From 38-11 sp964539975 (GTDB taxonomy: Bacteria > Bacillota > Clostridia > Tissierellales > Dethiosulfatibacteraceae): DNA of 64,000 nt. A program made the position numbers and the translations under genes. Shown here in pieces: positions 8,241 to 16,431 of the stretch. The notes below the pieces were generated by a model that was not told the origin of the DNA, ran no database searches, and worked only from the letters and a program-made list of their open reading frames with translations. The stretch is taken from positions 1 to 64,000 of the forward strand of contig CAZIKK010000003.1 of assembly GCA_964539975.1 (NCBI GenBank), written 5' to 3'. How positions within the stretch are numbered: the stretch's first letter is position 1; every line of letters begins with the position of its first letter.

Positions 8241-10016
8241 ATGACTACTTACACCCTTACATTTTTTCACAACCATCAGACGGTTACCCTTGATGAAGGA
8301 ACGCTATTATCAGACGCTTGCGCTTTAGCCGGTTATCCTTTGGATCTTGTCTGTGGCGGAAAAGGCACCTGCAATGGCTGCCAAGTCACCATAGAAACGA
8401 AGGGCGAAAAACAAACAGTTCAAGCATGCATGACCGCTATTCACAATGATCTAACGGTTTATCTTAACCTTGACCAACAAATGAAAGCCCATGCCCAAAT
8501 CCTTGACACTCAGGGCGCTCATTCTTTCTTTCAACCCGCTATCCAAAAGCGCTACTTAGACAGGGCCTCTTTGATACCCGATAGCTACACTTCCGTATTG
8601 GAAGGTATTCAACGTTCTTTTGGTGGTGACTTTGATTACCCTGCCATAAAAAAAGCCTCACACATCCTCCTAGATGATAGCTTGCCCGGTTTGACACTGG
8701 TAATCAAAGATCATCAAGTTCTGGATGTTCAACCTGGAGATACATCCAACCGCTTGTATGGTGGGGCAATAGATATTGGCACCACATCCGTTGTCTTGTA
8801 TGTGTATGACTTGAATACAGGTGAATCCGTCGGCATTTACTCAGGTCTCAATCAGCAGATGTCTCATGGTGCCGATGTCATCAGCCGTATCCAATTTTGC
8901 CGTCAAAACCCAATGGGGACGGCTATCTTGCAAGAACAGATCATGAATACCTTGAACCAGCTTATTGAAGAGGCTTCGTCCGTAACACCTGATCTGCCAG
9001 AGAATCTGTACCAACTGGTTTTATGTGGCAACAGCACCATGCAACATTTATTTCTTGGTTTCAACCCTAGTCGTTTAGGGCAATCGCCTTTTATCTCGAC
9101 TACTCGCCAACTGGTAACCGAAATAGCCGATGCTTTTGACTTAAGGCTAAATCCTCAATGCCAAGTCAGCTTTCTGCCTTTACTGGGAGGCTTTGTAGGC
9201 GGGGACACAACCGCCGCTTTGCTAAGTGTTCCCAGCGACGGCAATAAACGCCTCGTCATTGACTTAGGCACTAACGGAGAAATTGCCGTAGGCACACACA
9301 ACGGCTACTTAGTGGCTTCCACCGCCTGTGGTCCTGCACTAGAGGGGGCTGGTCTTGTATTCGGCATGCGAGGCACTTCCGGCGCCATTGAAGGATTTGA
9401 ACTGATTGATGGACAAGCCCACTACAAAGTCATCGGGAGTGAACCTCCTAAAGGCATCTGTGGTTCAGGTATCATCGATATTCTGGCTAATTTATTAAGA
9501 CATGGCTTGTTGGATAAAACAGGGAAATTTGTTGTCCCTGATCCTGACAAAAACCCTTCTCTTAGCCAACTTTTTGTGCCCTTTGAGGGCAAACTCGCCT
9601 TTCAAGTAGTCTGTCCTGAGGAAAGTGCTTATGGAGAAGGCATTTACGTCACACAAAAAGACATCCGACAAATTCAGTTGGCAAAAAGTGCCGTCAAAAC
9701 CGGTTGTCTGATGTTATTGGAAAAGTATGGCCTTACAGGAGAAGCTTTAGACGAGATCCATCTTGCCGGTGCTTTTGGAAATTATATTAACGTGACAAAC
9801 GCCCAACTGGTAGGTTTGATCCCTCACTTTAATAACGTGCCGACTCTATCTGTTGGCAATGCAGCCGGAACCGGTGTCCAAACTTATCTGCTGAATTTGG
9901 CATCTGTAAAGAAATGCCAAGAAATCTTGAATCACACCACTCATGTGGAATTGGCTTCAGACCCAAATTTCCAGACTTTGTATCTTGAGAATATGTATTT
10001 TGGAGGTGTCTTATGA
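8241..10016 (+). CDS. Corrinoid activation protein, RACo/RamA type (2Fe-2S plus ASKHA ATPase)
   Basis: 591 aa from the ATG at 8241, chosen because AGGAG at 8230-8234 is 6 nt before it; the ATG at 8235 touches the ribosome binding site. An N-terminal plant-type ferredoxin domain has C38, C44, C47 and C63 for a 2Fe-2S cluster. The rest carries the ASKHA phosphate motifs AIDIGTTSVV and VIDLGTNGE and the DUF4445 C-terminus. Such proteins use ATP to reduce inactive Co(II) corrinoid to Co(I) and so restart corrinoid methyltransferases. Its divergent position to the corrinoid protein gene fits this role. Stop overlaps the next start by 4 nt. Confidence 0.93.
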   Translation: MTTYTLTFFHNHQTVTLDEGTLLSDACALAGYPLDLVCGGKGTCNGCQVTIETKGEKQTVQACMTAIHNDLTVYLNLDQQMKAHAQILDTQGAHSFFQPAIQKRYLDRASLIPDSYTSVLEGIQRSFGGDFDYPAIKKASHILLDDSLPGLTLVIKDHQVLDVQPGDTSNRLYGGAIDIGTTSVVLYVYDLNTGESVGIYSGLNQQMSHGADVISRIQFCRQNPMGTAILQEQIMNTLNQLIEEASSVTPDLPENLYQLVLCGNSTMQHLFLGFNPSRLGQSPFISTTRQLVTEIADAFDLRLNPQCQVSFLPLLGGFVGGDTTAALLSVPSDGNKRLVIDLGTNGEIAVGTHNGYLVASTACGPALEGAGLVFGMRGTSGAIEGFELIDGQAHYKVIGSEPPKGICGSGIIDILANLLRHGLLDKTGKFVVPDPDKNPSLSQLFVPFEGKLAFQVVCPEESAYGEGIYVTQKDIRQIQLAKSAVKTGCLMLLEKYGLTGEALDEIHLAGAFGNYINVTNAQLVGLIPHFNNVPTLSVGNAAGTGVQTYLLNLASVKKCQEILNHTTHVELASDPNFQTLYLENMYFGGVL

Positions 10017-10648
10017 AAGGTGAGTTTAAACCTGTTTTTCGTGTCGACCAGGAATTGGTGTTTCAACGCATGCGGTTAAAACCCACTTCCCCTGTTTTTG
10101 ATAAAATGGTGGCTGTCTACCAGGAGCTCCTACCAAAACTAGAAGCCCTTGTTAGTTTTCAAGGAATCTATGTGGTAAAGCCCAACAAATACGATTTTCA
10201 ATCATCCACATTGAATGCTTGCGAAAAGATCGTCTTTTGCTATGCCACCATCGGCCAATCTGTCTGTCAGGAAATAACCGATCTTTTAGATCAAAAAGAG
10301 TTGGTAAAAGGTTATGTCCTCAACGAAATGGCCAATGATGTGATTATGGGTTTGACCAATCAAATGTATCTGTCCATAAAAAAAACCCTGAAGAAATCCG
10401 GTTGCCATTTGACCAAACGGTTTTCTCCAGGGGAATGTACCCTTGACTTGTCCCAACAGGCTTTGATAATGGATGTTCTTAATCAATCCTTCCACGTAGA
10501 AGGAAGGCTCTTGAAATCCTATATGATCGAGCCTGAAAAGTCTTCTCTCTTTTTATATGGGGCTGATCCCAGTCTTCCTGAATTAGACAAGGATTATGAT
10601 TGCAGTGCTTGTTCTTCTTCCCACAATTGTCCTTACAAAAGAGATTGA
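10013..10648 (+). CDS. Methionine synthase activation domain-like protein of the corrinoid system
   Basis: 211 aa, translationally coupled to the RACo gene (ATGA overlap). It resembles the stand-alone proteins annotated as vitamin B12-dependent methionine synthase activation region, often found beside corrinoid methyltransferase genes in clostridia; the YGADPSLPEL-type stretch and the SPGECTLDLSQQ segment support this. Its C-terminal tail has C-x2-C-x5-C, which could bind a metal or an Fe-S cluster. A likely role is to interact with or help reactivate the corrinoid protein; no catalytic residues can be named. Confidence 0.75.
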   Translation: MKGEFKPVFRVDQELVFQRMRLKPTSPVFDKMVAVYQELLPKLEALVSFQGIYVVKPNKYDFQSSTLNACEKIVFCYATIGQSVCQEITDLLDQKELVKGYVLNEMANDVIMGLTNQMYLSIKKTLKKSGCHLTKRFSPGECTLDLSQQALIMDVLNQSFHVEGRLLKSYMIEPEKSSLFLYGADPSLPELDKDYDCSACSSSHNCPYKRD

Positions 10649-10652
10649 CTCT

Positions 10653-11294
10653 TTATCCAAAATAGGTGTTGAAAAGTTTCTTGACAAAGACAGCGTTAAA
10701 ATATTCCGTTTCTTTCGAGGCAGTTTCCGCATCTTTGTTTTTGATGGCCATGGCAATGCTGCTTAAAGATTGGGCATGCCATTTAGGGTTTTCAGAAACG
10801 TACTGGATGTATCTCAAAAATCGAACAATGATATGATTTAAGTCCTCCAGCATTTCTATCAGAATCTCATTTCGGCAAGTGTCTCGGATGATTCTAAAAA
10901 ATTCATAATCTGCCGCAATGTATTTTAAGTAATCACTACTTCCCAAATAAGTATCCATTTCTGTAGCAAGATTCATCAATTGTTGTGCTTCTTCTTCTGA
11001 AGCAAACTCTGCAGCTAATTCGGCCGCATAGGCTTCCAACTTCTTTTTTACCTGGTAGGCATTTTTTACTTCTTTTATGTCGATTTGAGTCACATAAGTT
11101 CCTATTCTAGGAATCATGTTGATCATGGATTTGTTGGATAGTCTCAGCAAAGATTCTCTAACAGGCGTCCTGCTGATATTAAACTCTTGGCTGATTTTTT
11201 TTTCTTCGATGATATCTCCTGGTTTGTATTCTAACTGGAGGATCCTGTCTAAAATGATGTTGTAGATTTTTTCATTGGCAGTGTTTTTCTCCAT
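10653..11294 (-). CDS. GntR family regulator with FCD domain
   Basis: 213 aa. Residues 1-70 form the winged helix of the GntR family (KISQEFNISRTPVRESLLRL), residues 75-210 the all-helical FCD ligand domain, whose metal site usually binds small carboxylates. It converges on the corrinoid activation operon with only 4 bp between stop codons, and is divergent from an aminotransferase. A GTATAC-core site lies in its own upstream region (11331-11340), consistent with autoregulation. The effector is unknown. Confidence 0.9.
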   Translation of the reverse strand: MEKNTANEKIYNIILDRILQLEYKPGDIIEEKKISQEFNISRTPVRESLLRLSNKSMINMIPRIGTYVTQIDIKEVKNAYQVKKKLEAYAAELAAEFASEEEAQQLMNLATEMDTYLGSSDYLKYIAADYEFFRIIRDTCRNEILIEMLEDLNHIIVRFLRYIQYVSENPKWHAQSLSSIAMAIKNKDAETASKETEYFNAVFVKKLFNTYFG

Positions 11295-11330
11295 ATGCTC
11301 TCCTTTCAGCTAATATATCAATGTTATTAC

Positions 11331-11340
11331 TAGTATACAA
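11331..11340. promoter_or_regulatory. Candidate GntR operator (GTATAC core)
   Basis: TAGTATACAA lies 37 nt upstream of the GntR gene at 10653-11294. The same palindromic core occurs at 42739-42748 and twice near 49690-49715, in front of other operons, and FCD-type GntR proteins bind sites of this kind. The pairing of protein and site is an inference. Confidence 0.45.
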
Positions 11341-11388
11341 AAGTCATATATTAAATGCAACCTCCCTTTTAGTATTCCGTAAAAGTGT

Positions 11389-11417
11389 TTGCACAAGCTA
11401 TTTCTAAGTGTTAAGAT
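11389..11417 (+). promoter_or_regulatory. Promoter of the aminotransferase gene
   Basis: TTGCAC (11389-11394) and TAAGAT (11412-11417) with a 17-nt spacer, 28 nt before the start codon at 11445. Confidence 0.6.
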
Positions 11418-11444
11418 AAATAACAAAACTTTGATGGAGGCCTT

Positions 11445-12608
11445 ATGAAACATCGTTTTATTTCTAAACGTTATTGGAGGGATCTAGCTACCCCAATGGG
11501 AAAAGTAGATCAGTTGGCCAAGACATATGATGACGTCATTGATTTAAGCTTGGGCGATCCTGATCTGACAACCGATTCTCAAATCATTGAAAGCGCTTTT
11601 CAAGATGCCTTGTCAGGACACACCCATTACACCGATTTTCGCGGTGATCCAGAGTTGCGACAAGCTATATCCAAGCTATATGAAGAAGATCACCATCTGT
11701 CAGTGAATGATCAGGAGATCATGGTTACCGCAAGTGGTTGTCTTGCCATGTATCTCTGTCTTGAAGCCATTTTGGATGATGGGGATGAAGTCATCATTCA
11801 CGCTCCGTATTTTACACCCTATGTTCAGCAGATTGAGTTGGCTAGAGGTGTTCCTGTGGTATTAGACACGCTGGAGTCGGAGGGTTTTCAGATCAATGTG
11901 GCTCGTTTGGAAAAGTTGATTACGCCTCAAACAAAAGCGATTGTCATCAATACGCCCAACAATCCTTCTGGCGCTTGTTTTTCAAGAAAAACCTTGGAAG
12001 CCATTGGAGAATTAGCTATTAAGAAGGATTTATTGATCCTATCTGATGAAATTTATGGTGCCTACAGCTTTTCTGAGCCTTTTACGCCTATGATGTCTAT
12101 TCCCGGCTTGAAAGAGCGCACCCTCACCATCAGTAGTTTTTCCAAAGATTATCTCATGACAGGTTGGCGGATTGGGTACATTGTGGCCCCAGACTATCTT
12201 ATTGAAACCATTCAACAAATCAATGAAAATGTTGTTTTCACAGCGCCTTCCATTTCTCAAAGAGGTGCTCTTTATGCCATTATCCATCGCAAAACCATTC
12301 AACCTCCTCTTGTCTCGATTTATCAAGAACGCGTTGCTTATGCGGTAGAACGAATCAACCAAATCGCCACCTGGTCTGTGTTACCCCCAAATGGTACTTT
12401 CTATCTTTGGGTCAATATTCAAAAAACCGGCATGAGCACTACAGATGTGTGCGACACTTTGCTTCAGAAGGCCCATGTTTTAGCTATTCCTGGATTCGCT
12501 TTTGGTTCATGTGGTGAAGGCTATATTCGCATCGCTTGTACAGTGACTATAGATCAATTGAAAGAAGCTTTTGATCGCATAGATGAGTGTGGTTGCTTTG
12601 AAAAATAG
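11445..12608 (+). CDS. PLP-dependent aminotransferase, class I/II
   Basis: 387 aa. Fold type I aminotransferase with NTPNNPSGA, SDEIYGAYSF and the PLP lysine in SFSKDYLMTGWRIGY. Such enzymes move amino groups between amino acids and 2-oxoacids in the cytoplasm. It is followed immediately by the tyrosine-attenuated aromatic operon, so an aromatic or aspartate specificity is possible, but the sequence does not decide. The start is preceded by GGAGG. Confidence 0.88.
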   Translation: MKHRFISKRYWRDLATPMGKVDQLAKTYDDVIDLSLGDPDLTTDSQIIESAFQDALSGHTHYTDFRGDPELRQAISKLYEEDHHLSVNDQEIMVTASGCLAMYLCLEAILDDGDEVIIHAPYFTPYVQQIELARGVPVVLDTLESEGFQINVARLEKLITPQTKAIVINTPNNPSGACFSRKTLEAIGELAIKKDLLILSDEIYGAYSFSEPFTPMMSIPGLKERTLTISSFSKDYLMTGWRIGYIVAPDYLIETIQQINENVVFTAPSISQRGALYAIIHRKTIQPPLVSIYQERVAYAVERINQIATWSVLPPNGTFYLWVNIQKTGMSTTDVCDTLLQKAHVLAIPGFAFGSCGEGYIRIACTVTIDQLKEAFDRIDECGCFEK

Positions 12609-12609
12609 T

Positions 12610-12637
12610 TTGACTAATGGAGACATTGTGATATAAT
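12610..12637 (+). promoter_or_regulatory. Promoter of the aroF-tyrA attenuator transcript
   Basis: TTGACT (12610-12615) and TATAAT (12632-12637) with a 16-nt spacer. It starts one base after the stop codon of the aminotransferase and drives the leader peptide and attenuator. Confidence 0.8.
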
Positions 12638-12664
12638 TCATTTAATAACCCAAAGGAGTACCAC

Positions 12665-12751
12665 ATGAAATCTTTTCAATCTGTTCCATGTTACGCGTAC
12701 GTTGCTTATTATCTTGGCTATTATAGCGAAGATGGTTTGGCGTGTAATTGA
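12665..12751 (+). CDS. Tyrosine-rich leader peptide of the aromatic operon
   Basis: A 28-aa open frame: MKSFQSVPCYAYVAYYLG, then two more Tyr and a short tail ending in CN. It has a good ribosome binding site (AAAGGAG, 7 nt before ATG) and six Tyr codons within eleven codons (residues 10-20). It is followed by a hairpin and a strong terminator ahead of DAHP synthase. This is the layout of a transcription attenuator in which ribosome stalling at Tyr codons prevents termination. The peptide itself is unlikely to have another function. Confidence 0.85.
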   Translation: MKSFQSVPCYAYVAYYLGYYSEDGLACN

Positions 12752-12795
12752 ATAGGTTTAAGATTAGGTTAATGGGTTAGGTGAAAACCGCATGC

Positions 12796-12841
12796 AAGTG
12801 TATAAGATCTACACAAGGACTCGTTAAGAGTCCTTTTTTTA
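12796..12841 (+). terminator. Attenuator terminator before DAHP synthase
   Basis: AAGGACTC (12815-12822) pairs with GAGTCCTT (12828-12835) with a 5-nt loop and is followed by a run of seven T. A second hairpin GTGTA/TACAC lies just before it (12798-12814). It ends about 27 nt before the DAHP synthase start, so it controls readthrough into the operon. Confidence 0.88.
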
Positions 12842-12867
12842 TATTTTAATAAAATAGGAGGCATTGT

Positions 12868-13884
12868 ATGATCGTTGTATTTAAGAAAGATGCAGATGTA
12901 AAAGAAATTGAATCATTAAAAGAATCATTGGTAAAGAAAGGGTTTCATCTTCACGAATCCCATGGTGAGAACCACTATTTGATCGGTCTAGTCGGAGATA
13001 CATCGGTTATCGACCCTGGTGTTTTGCGTGCCCAACGCATTGTAGAAAAAGTAGTTTTTGTTCAGGAACCGTATAAAAAAGCCAATCGGCGATTCAATCC
13101 GGACGATTTGGTTGTGGATGTAGGTGGTCACAAACTTGGGGGCGGATTTTTCTCAGTCATTGCTGGGCCTTGCTCAGTTGAAAGCAAGGAACAGGTAGTC
13201 TCTATCGCCAAAAGCGTCAGAGATTCAAAAGCAGGCATGTTAAGAGGAGGTGCCTTCAAACCTAGAACCTCTCCTTACAGTTTTCAAGGGATGGGAGAAG
13301 AAGGTCTAGAGATTTTGTTGGAAGCAAAACGTATCACAGGACTGCCAATTGTTACTGAAATCATGTCCGTTAACCAGTTGGAACAATACCATTCTCTTGT
13401 GGATGTGGTTCAGATTGGTGCTCGCAATATGCAAAATTTCGATCTTCTGAAAGAGGCAGGAAAAATCAACAAGCCCGTTTTGATTAAACGAGGTATTTCC
13501 GCCACCTTGGAGGAGTTATTAATGGCAGCTGAATACGTTTTGGCAGGTGGTAACAGCCAAGTGATTCTTTGTGAGAGAGGCATAAGAAGTTTTCAAAAAG
13601 ACACCCGAAACTTGTTGGATCTAAGCGCGGTGCCTATCTTAAAAAGCAAAACTCATTTGCCAGTCATTGTTGACCCTAGTCACGCAACAGGCGTTTGGAG
13701 TTTGGTAGAACCTATGTCAAAAGCTGCTGTAGCAGCAGGTGCAGATGGTTTGATTATAGAAGTCCACAATGATCCTGACAATGCTTTATGCGATGGAGAT
13801 CAATCTATCAAACCAGATCGCTTTGCAGATTTGATGGTGGTATTGGAAAAATACATCGCTCTAGAAAACAAAACATTAAACTAG
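12868..13884 (+). CDS. aroF: 3-deoxy-7-phosphoheptulonate (DAHP) synthase
   Basis: 338 aa, type I-beta DAHP synthase, the first enzyme of the shikimate pathway, joining phosphoenolpyruvate and erythrose 4-phosphate. An N-terminal ferredoxin-like regulatory domain (about 1-70) precedes the barrel with AGPCSVES, LRGGAFKPRTSPYSFQG, IVTEIMS, QIGARNMQNF, LIKRG and PVIVDPSHATG. GGAGG precedes the start. It is the first gene after the tyrosine attenuator, so tyrosine supply should control it; the extra domain suggests additional feedback inhibition. Confidence 0.95.
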   Translation: MIVVFKKDADVKEIESLKESLVKKGFHLHESHGENHYLIGLVGDTSVIDPGVLRAQRIVEKVVFVQEPYKKANRRFNPDDLVVDVGGHKLGGGFFSVIAGPCSVESKEQVVSIAKSVRDSKAGMLRGGAFKPRTSPYSFQGMGEEGLEILLEAKRITGLPIVTEIMSVNQLEQYHSLVDVVQIGARNMQNFDLLKEAGKINKPVLIKRGISATLEELLMAAEYVLAGGNSQVILCERGIRSFQKDTRNLLDLSAVPILKSKTHLPVIVDPSHATGVWSLVEPMSKAAVAAGADGLIIEVHNDPDNALCDGDQSIKPDRFADLMVVLEKYIALENKTLN

Positions 13885-13892
13885 GAGGTCCC

Positions 13893-14762
13893 ATGGATTT
13901 TAAAGATTTAAACATTGCCATTGTGGGATTAGGCATGGAGGGAGGTTCCTATGCCATTGCCATCAATCACTATTTACAACCTAAAAGCTTGATGGCGGTG
14001 GATATCAATGAGAATGTTCTAATTGCTGCAGAAAAACTAAATGTGATTGACCGCGGCAGCACTCAGCCTCAAGAGATTCTGCCTCATGCAGACTTGGTGA
14101 TTATTTGCATTTATCCTTCTGAAATTGCCCCTTTTATCAAGGCCAATCAATCCTATTTCAAACCCAACAGTGTGGTCACAGATGCTGCAGGGGTGAAAGG
14201 CCCTATTGTCAATGAAATCGTGGATATTATTCGGGACGATGTCGATTTTGTTCCCGGACATCCCATGGCTGGTAATGAGTTTAGAGGTTTTTTGTATGCA
14301 GACAAAAAAATATTTCATGGCAATAGTTATTTGATCACGCCTACCATCAAAAATAAAGAAAGTAGTTTAAGGCTTGTAGAAAGTATGGCCAAACGATTTG
14401 GCTGTTCGAAAGTTTACCGGACAGATATCGAGACGCATGATGCCATGATCGCTTACGCTAGTCAATTGATGCATGTCATCGCCGTATCGGTAGTTAACAA
14501 CGATCATTTCGCTAATGACATCTCACTTTTTTCCGGCGGGTCTTTCAAAAGTGCCACTCGAGTGGCCAATATCAACCCGGACCTTTGGACGGATGCTTTT
14601 TTGCTGAATCGATCCTATCTGATTAACGAAATCGATACGTTTCATGACAACATGAGCCAGTTTAAGGACGCTTTAATGGCTGAGGACAAAGAAACCATCT
14701 ACCAACTCCTTGAAAAAAGTCGCCAAAAAATGACCGCCAATATCAATCGATTTGATCCATAG
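13893..14762 (+). CDS. tyrA: Prephenate dehydrogenase
   Basis: 289 aa from the ATG at 13893, which follows TAGGAGG; the longer open frame overlaps aroF without a ribosome binding site. The N-terminal NAD-binding loop is GLGMEGGSYAIAI; PGHPMAGNEF and the HDAMIAYASQLMH helix are typical of TyrA, which makes 4-hydroxyphenylpyruvate for tyrosine. No ACT domain follows. It sits 9 nt after aroF, and its product explains why the upstream leader senses tyrosine. Confidence 0.92.
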   Translation: MDFKDLNIAIVGLGMEGGSYAIAINHYLQPKSLMAVDINENVLIAAEKLNVIDRGSTQPQEILPHADLVIICIYPSEIAPFIKANQSYFKPNSVVTDAAGVKGPIVNEIVDIIRDDVDFVPGHPMAGNEFRGFLYADKKIFHGNSYLITPTIKNKESSLRLVESMAKRFGCSKVYRTDIETHDAMIAYASQLMHVIAVSVVNNDHFANDISLFSGGSFKSATRVANINPDLWTDAFLLNRSYLINEIDTFHDNMSQFKDALMAEDKETIYQLLEKSRQKMTANINRFDP

Positions 14763-14767
14763 AGAAC

Positions 14768-14796
14768 TTGACATACCCCCCTAGGGTATGTTATAT
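14768..14796 (+). promoter_or_regulatory. Promoter with CsoR-type operator before ccdA
   Basis: TTGACA (14768-14773) and TTATAT (14791-14796) are 17 nt apart. The whole spacer is a palindrome, CATACCC-CCCTA-GGGTATG (14772-14790). It has the same 7-5-7 layout and G/C core as the site in front of copA (56998-57016) and resembles known CsoR/CstR operators. A bound repressor would block RNA polymerase directly. Confidence 0.75.
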
Positions 14797-14818
14797 TTTG
14801 ATGAAGGACGGTGACAAT

Positions 14819-15505
14819 ATGGCAGACGTATCATTGGCAATTGCATTTGGGGCAGGAGTTGTATCCTTTTTTTCTCCCTGTATCATTCCTATGATCCCCG
14901 CATATATCTCTTTTATAACCGGTTCGTCTGTGGATGGGCATCCTCAAAATTGGCTCAAGCCTTTTATTCGAACAACGGGGTTCATCTTAGGTTTCAGCTT
15001 GGTGTTTATTTTGCTTGGCGCTTCCGCTACCACTGTTGGAAGGTTTCTATCTTTCAATATGTTCACCTTTAGAAGAATTGCCGGTGTGATCATTATTTTG
15101 TTTGGTTTATTCATGCTGGGCATACTTCGTCTGAATTTTCTTAATCGAGAAAGGCGCGTAAAAATACCAAAAGTGGTGGATAGTTATTTTGGGGCCGTCT
15201 TAATGGGTTTGGCCTTTGGTGCTGGTTGGACCCCTTGCATCGGTGCTGTTCTGGCCTCAATTCTGGTGTTTGCTGGGACTCAAGACACTTTGATGCAAGG
15301 TGTATCCATGCTTGTAGCCTACTCAGCAGGATTGTCTATTCCCTTTTTGGCCACTTCTTTGTTCATTGGAAAATTTTCGAGCCATCTGGTAAGCATTGAA
15401 CGATTTTCTGGTGTGATGAACAAAGTAGGCGGTGTCTTGTTGGTGGTCTTAGGTTTATTGATTTACACCAATCGTTTAGTCTATTTGACCGCATACTTTA
15501 TTTAG
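14819..15505 (+). CDS. ccdA: CcdA-type thiol-disulfide membrane transporter
   Basis: 228 aa with six predicted membrane helices. It carries SPCIIPMIPAY near the N-terminus and GWTPCIGAV in the fourth helix, the two reactive cysteines of CcdA/DsbD-beta proteins, which move electrons from cytoplasmic thioredoxin to the outer face of the membrane. The ATG at 14819 follows AAGGACGGTG; an earlier in-frame ATG at 14801 lies in front of the expected transcription start. The next gene is the TlpA-like lipoprotein, its likely partner. Confidence 0.92.
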   Translation: MADVSLAIAFGAGVVSFFSPCIIPMIPAYISFITGSSVDGHPQNWLKPFIRTTGFILGFSLVFILLGASATTVGRFLSFNMFTFRRIAGVIIILFGLFMLGILRLNFLNRERRVKIPKVVDSYFGAVLMGLAFGAGWTPCIGAVLASILVFAGTQDTLMQGVSMLVAYSAGLSIPFLATSLFIGKFSSHLVSIERFSGVMNKVGGVLLVVLGLLIYTNRLVYLTAYFI

Positions 15506-15516
15506 GTGGTGATTAT

Positions 15517-16086
15517 TTGTATAAAAAACAATCTTTGATTCTATTGGCGATGATTCTTTCGGTGATGTTGACTTTAAGCGCATGTACCACATCTGCACCG
15601 GCTGAAACTGTACCCTCTCCTTTGGATGATGGGTCTTCAACTGATACCGAACCCTCCGAAGAGGAAGAAATTGTCTTTGCCCCCGATTTCCAATTGAAAG
15701 ATCTAAGTGGCGAAACCGTCACGCTGGCTCATTATGGAGGAAAAAACATCATTTTAAACTTTTGGGCAACTTGGTGTCCCCATTGTGTGGATGAAATGCC
15801 CGACCTGCAACGCTTATATGAAACCTATCAGGACGATGGACTTGTCGTGTTGGCTATCAATATTCAAGAATCTCAATCAACCGTTGAGCGTTTCTTGTCA
15901 GATCATCAATTGGATCTGCCCGTATTATTAGATGAAAAAGCGACAGCAGCTGGTGCCTATGGCGCCTATGCCATTCCACTGACAATCGCCATCAACCAAG
16001 AAGGCGTTTTGGTAGGCGGTCACAGAGGCACATTGAGCTATGAACAAATGGAAATGTTGTATGATATTTTATTGGAAAGCAACTAA
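15517..16086 (+). CDS. TlpA/ResA-like thioredoxin lipoprotein
   Basis: 189 aa from a TTG start preceded by AGGTGGTG. The signal peptide ends in a lipobox with Cys23 (LSAC), so it is anchored on the outer membrane face; an acidic Pro/Ser linker (about 24-50) leads to a thioredoxin fold with the active site WCPHC. It probably receives electrons from CcdA 11 nt upstream and reduces disulfides or delivers reducing power outside the cell. The neighbouring selenoprotein suggests a redox or metal/sulfur stress role. Confidence 0.92.
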   Translation: MYKKQSLILLAMILSVMLTLSACTTSAPAETVPSPLDDGSSTDTEPSEEEEIVFAPDFQLKDLSGETVTLAHYGGKNIILNFWATWCPHCVDEMPDLQRLYETYQDDGLVVLAINIQESQSTVERFLSDHQLDLPVLLDEKATAAGAYGAYAIPLTIAINQEGVLVGGHRGTLSYEQMEMLYDILLESN

Positions 16087-16115
16087 GTTAAATTGAAATT
16101 GAAAGGAGATTATTC

Positions 16116-16415
16116 ATGAAATTGGATGTATCACAAGAAGCCATCGCTGCTCTAAAAGATGTGTTGGCGCAAAAAAAAGAAACCGAAAAAGCGGTCAGGG
16201 TTAATATTTCAGGCTTTGGCTGAGGCGGCCCTAGAATGGGACTTGTTCTGGATGAACAAAAAGATAATGATGAAGTATTTGAAAAAGATGGTTTGACTTT
16301 TCTTCTTGGTGAAGAATTGTCCCGTTATGAAGGGTTCACGGTTGACTATAGCACCTCCTTCTTAAGAAAGGGCTTCATGGTCGATATCATGGGCTATGCC
16401 GGAGGCAGTTGTTGA
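16116..16415 (+). CDS. HesB-like selenoprotein (in-frame UGA = selenocysteine)
   Basis: A 99-aa frame starting at the ATG at 16116 after AAAGGAG, with an in-frame TGA at 16221-16223 (codon 36) in SGFG-U-GGPRMG, ending at TGA 16413-16415 in GGSC. The frame upstream and downstream of the TGA is one continuous protein of the IscA/HesB type, and the motif GFGUGGP is that of known HesB-like selenoproteins. The sequence after the UGA (CCTAGAA...TTCTGG) can form a small hairpin as needed for a bacterial SECIS. It is the third gene of the ccdA-tlpA operon. The function of this family is not established; Cys at the C-terminus may work with the Sec. Confidence 0.9.
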
Positions 16416-16431
16416 TCCCCTCTTAACCTAC

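Noticed and set aside
8052..8276. 74-aa minus-strand frame between the two corrinoid operons
   Set aside because: It covers the divergent promoter and the start of the RACo gene; low complexity and no ribosome binding site.
16201..16415. Frameshifted or broken gene after tlpA
   Set aside because: The frame is continuous on both sides of a single UGA in a known Sec motif, so a selenoprotein explains it better than a pseudogene.
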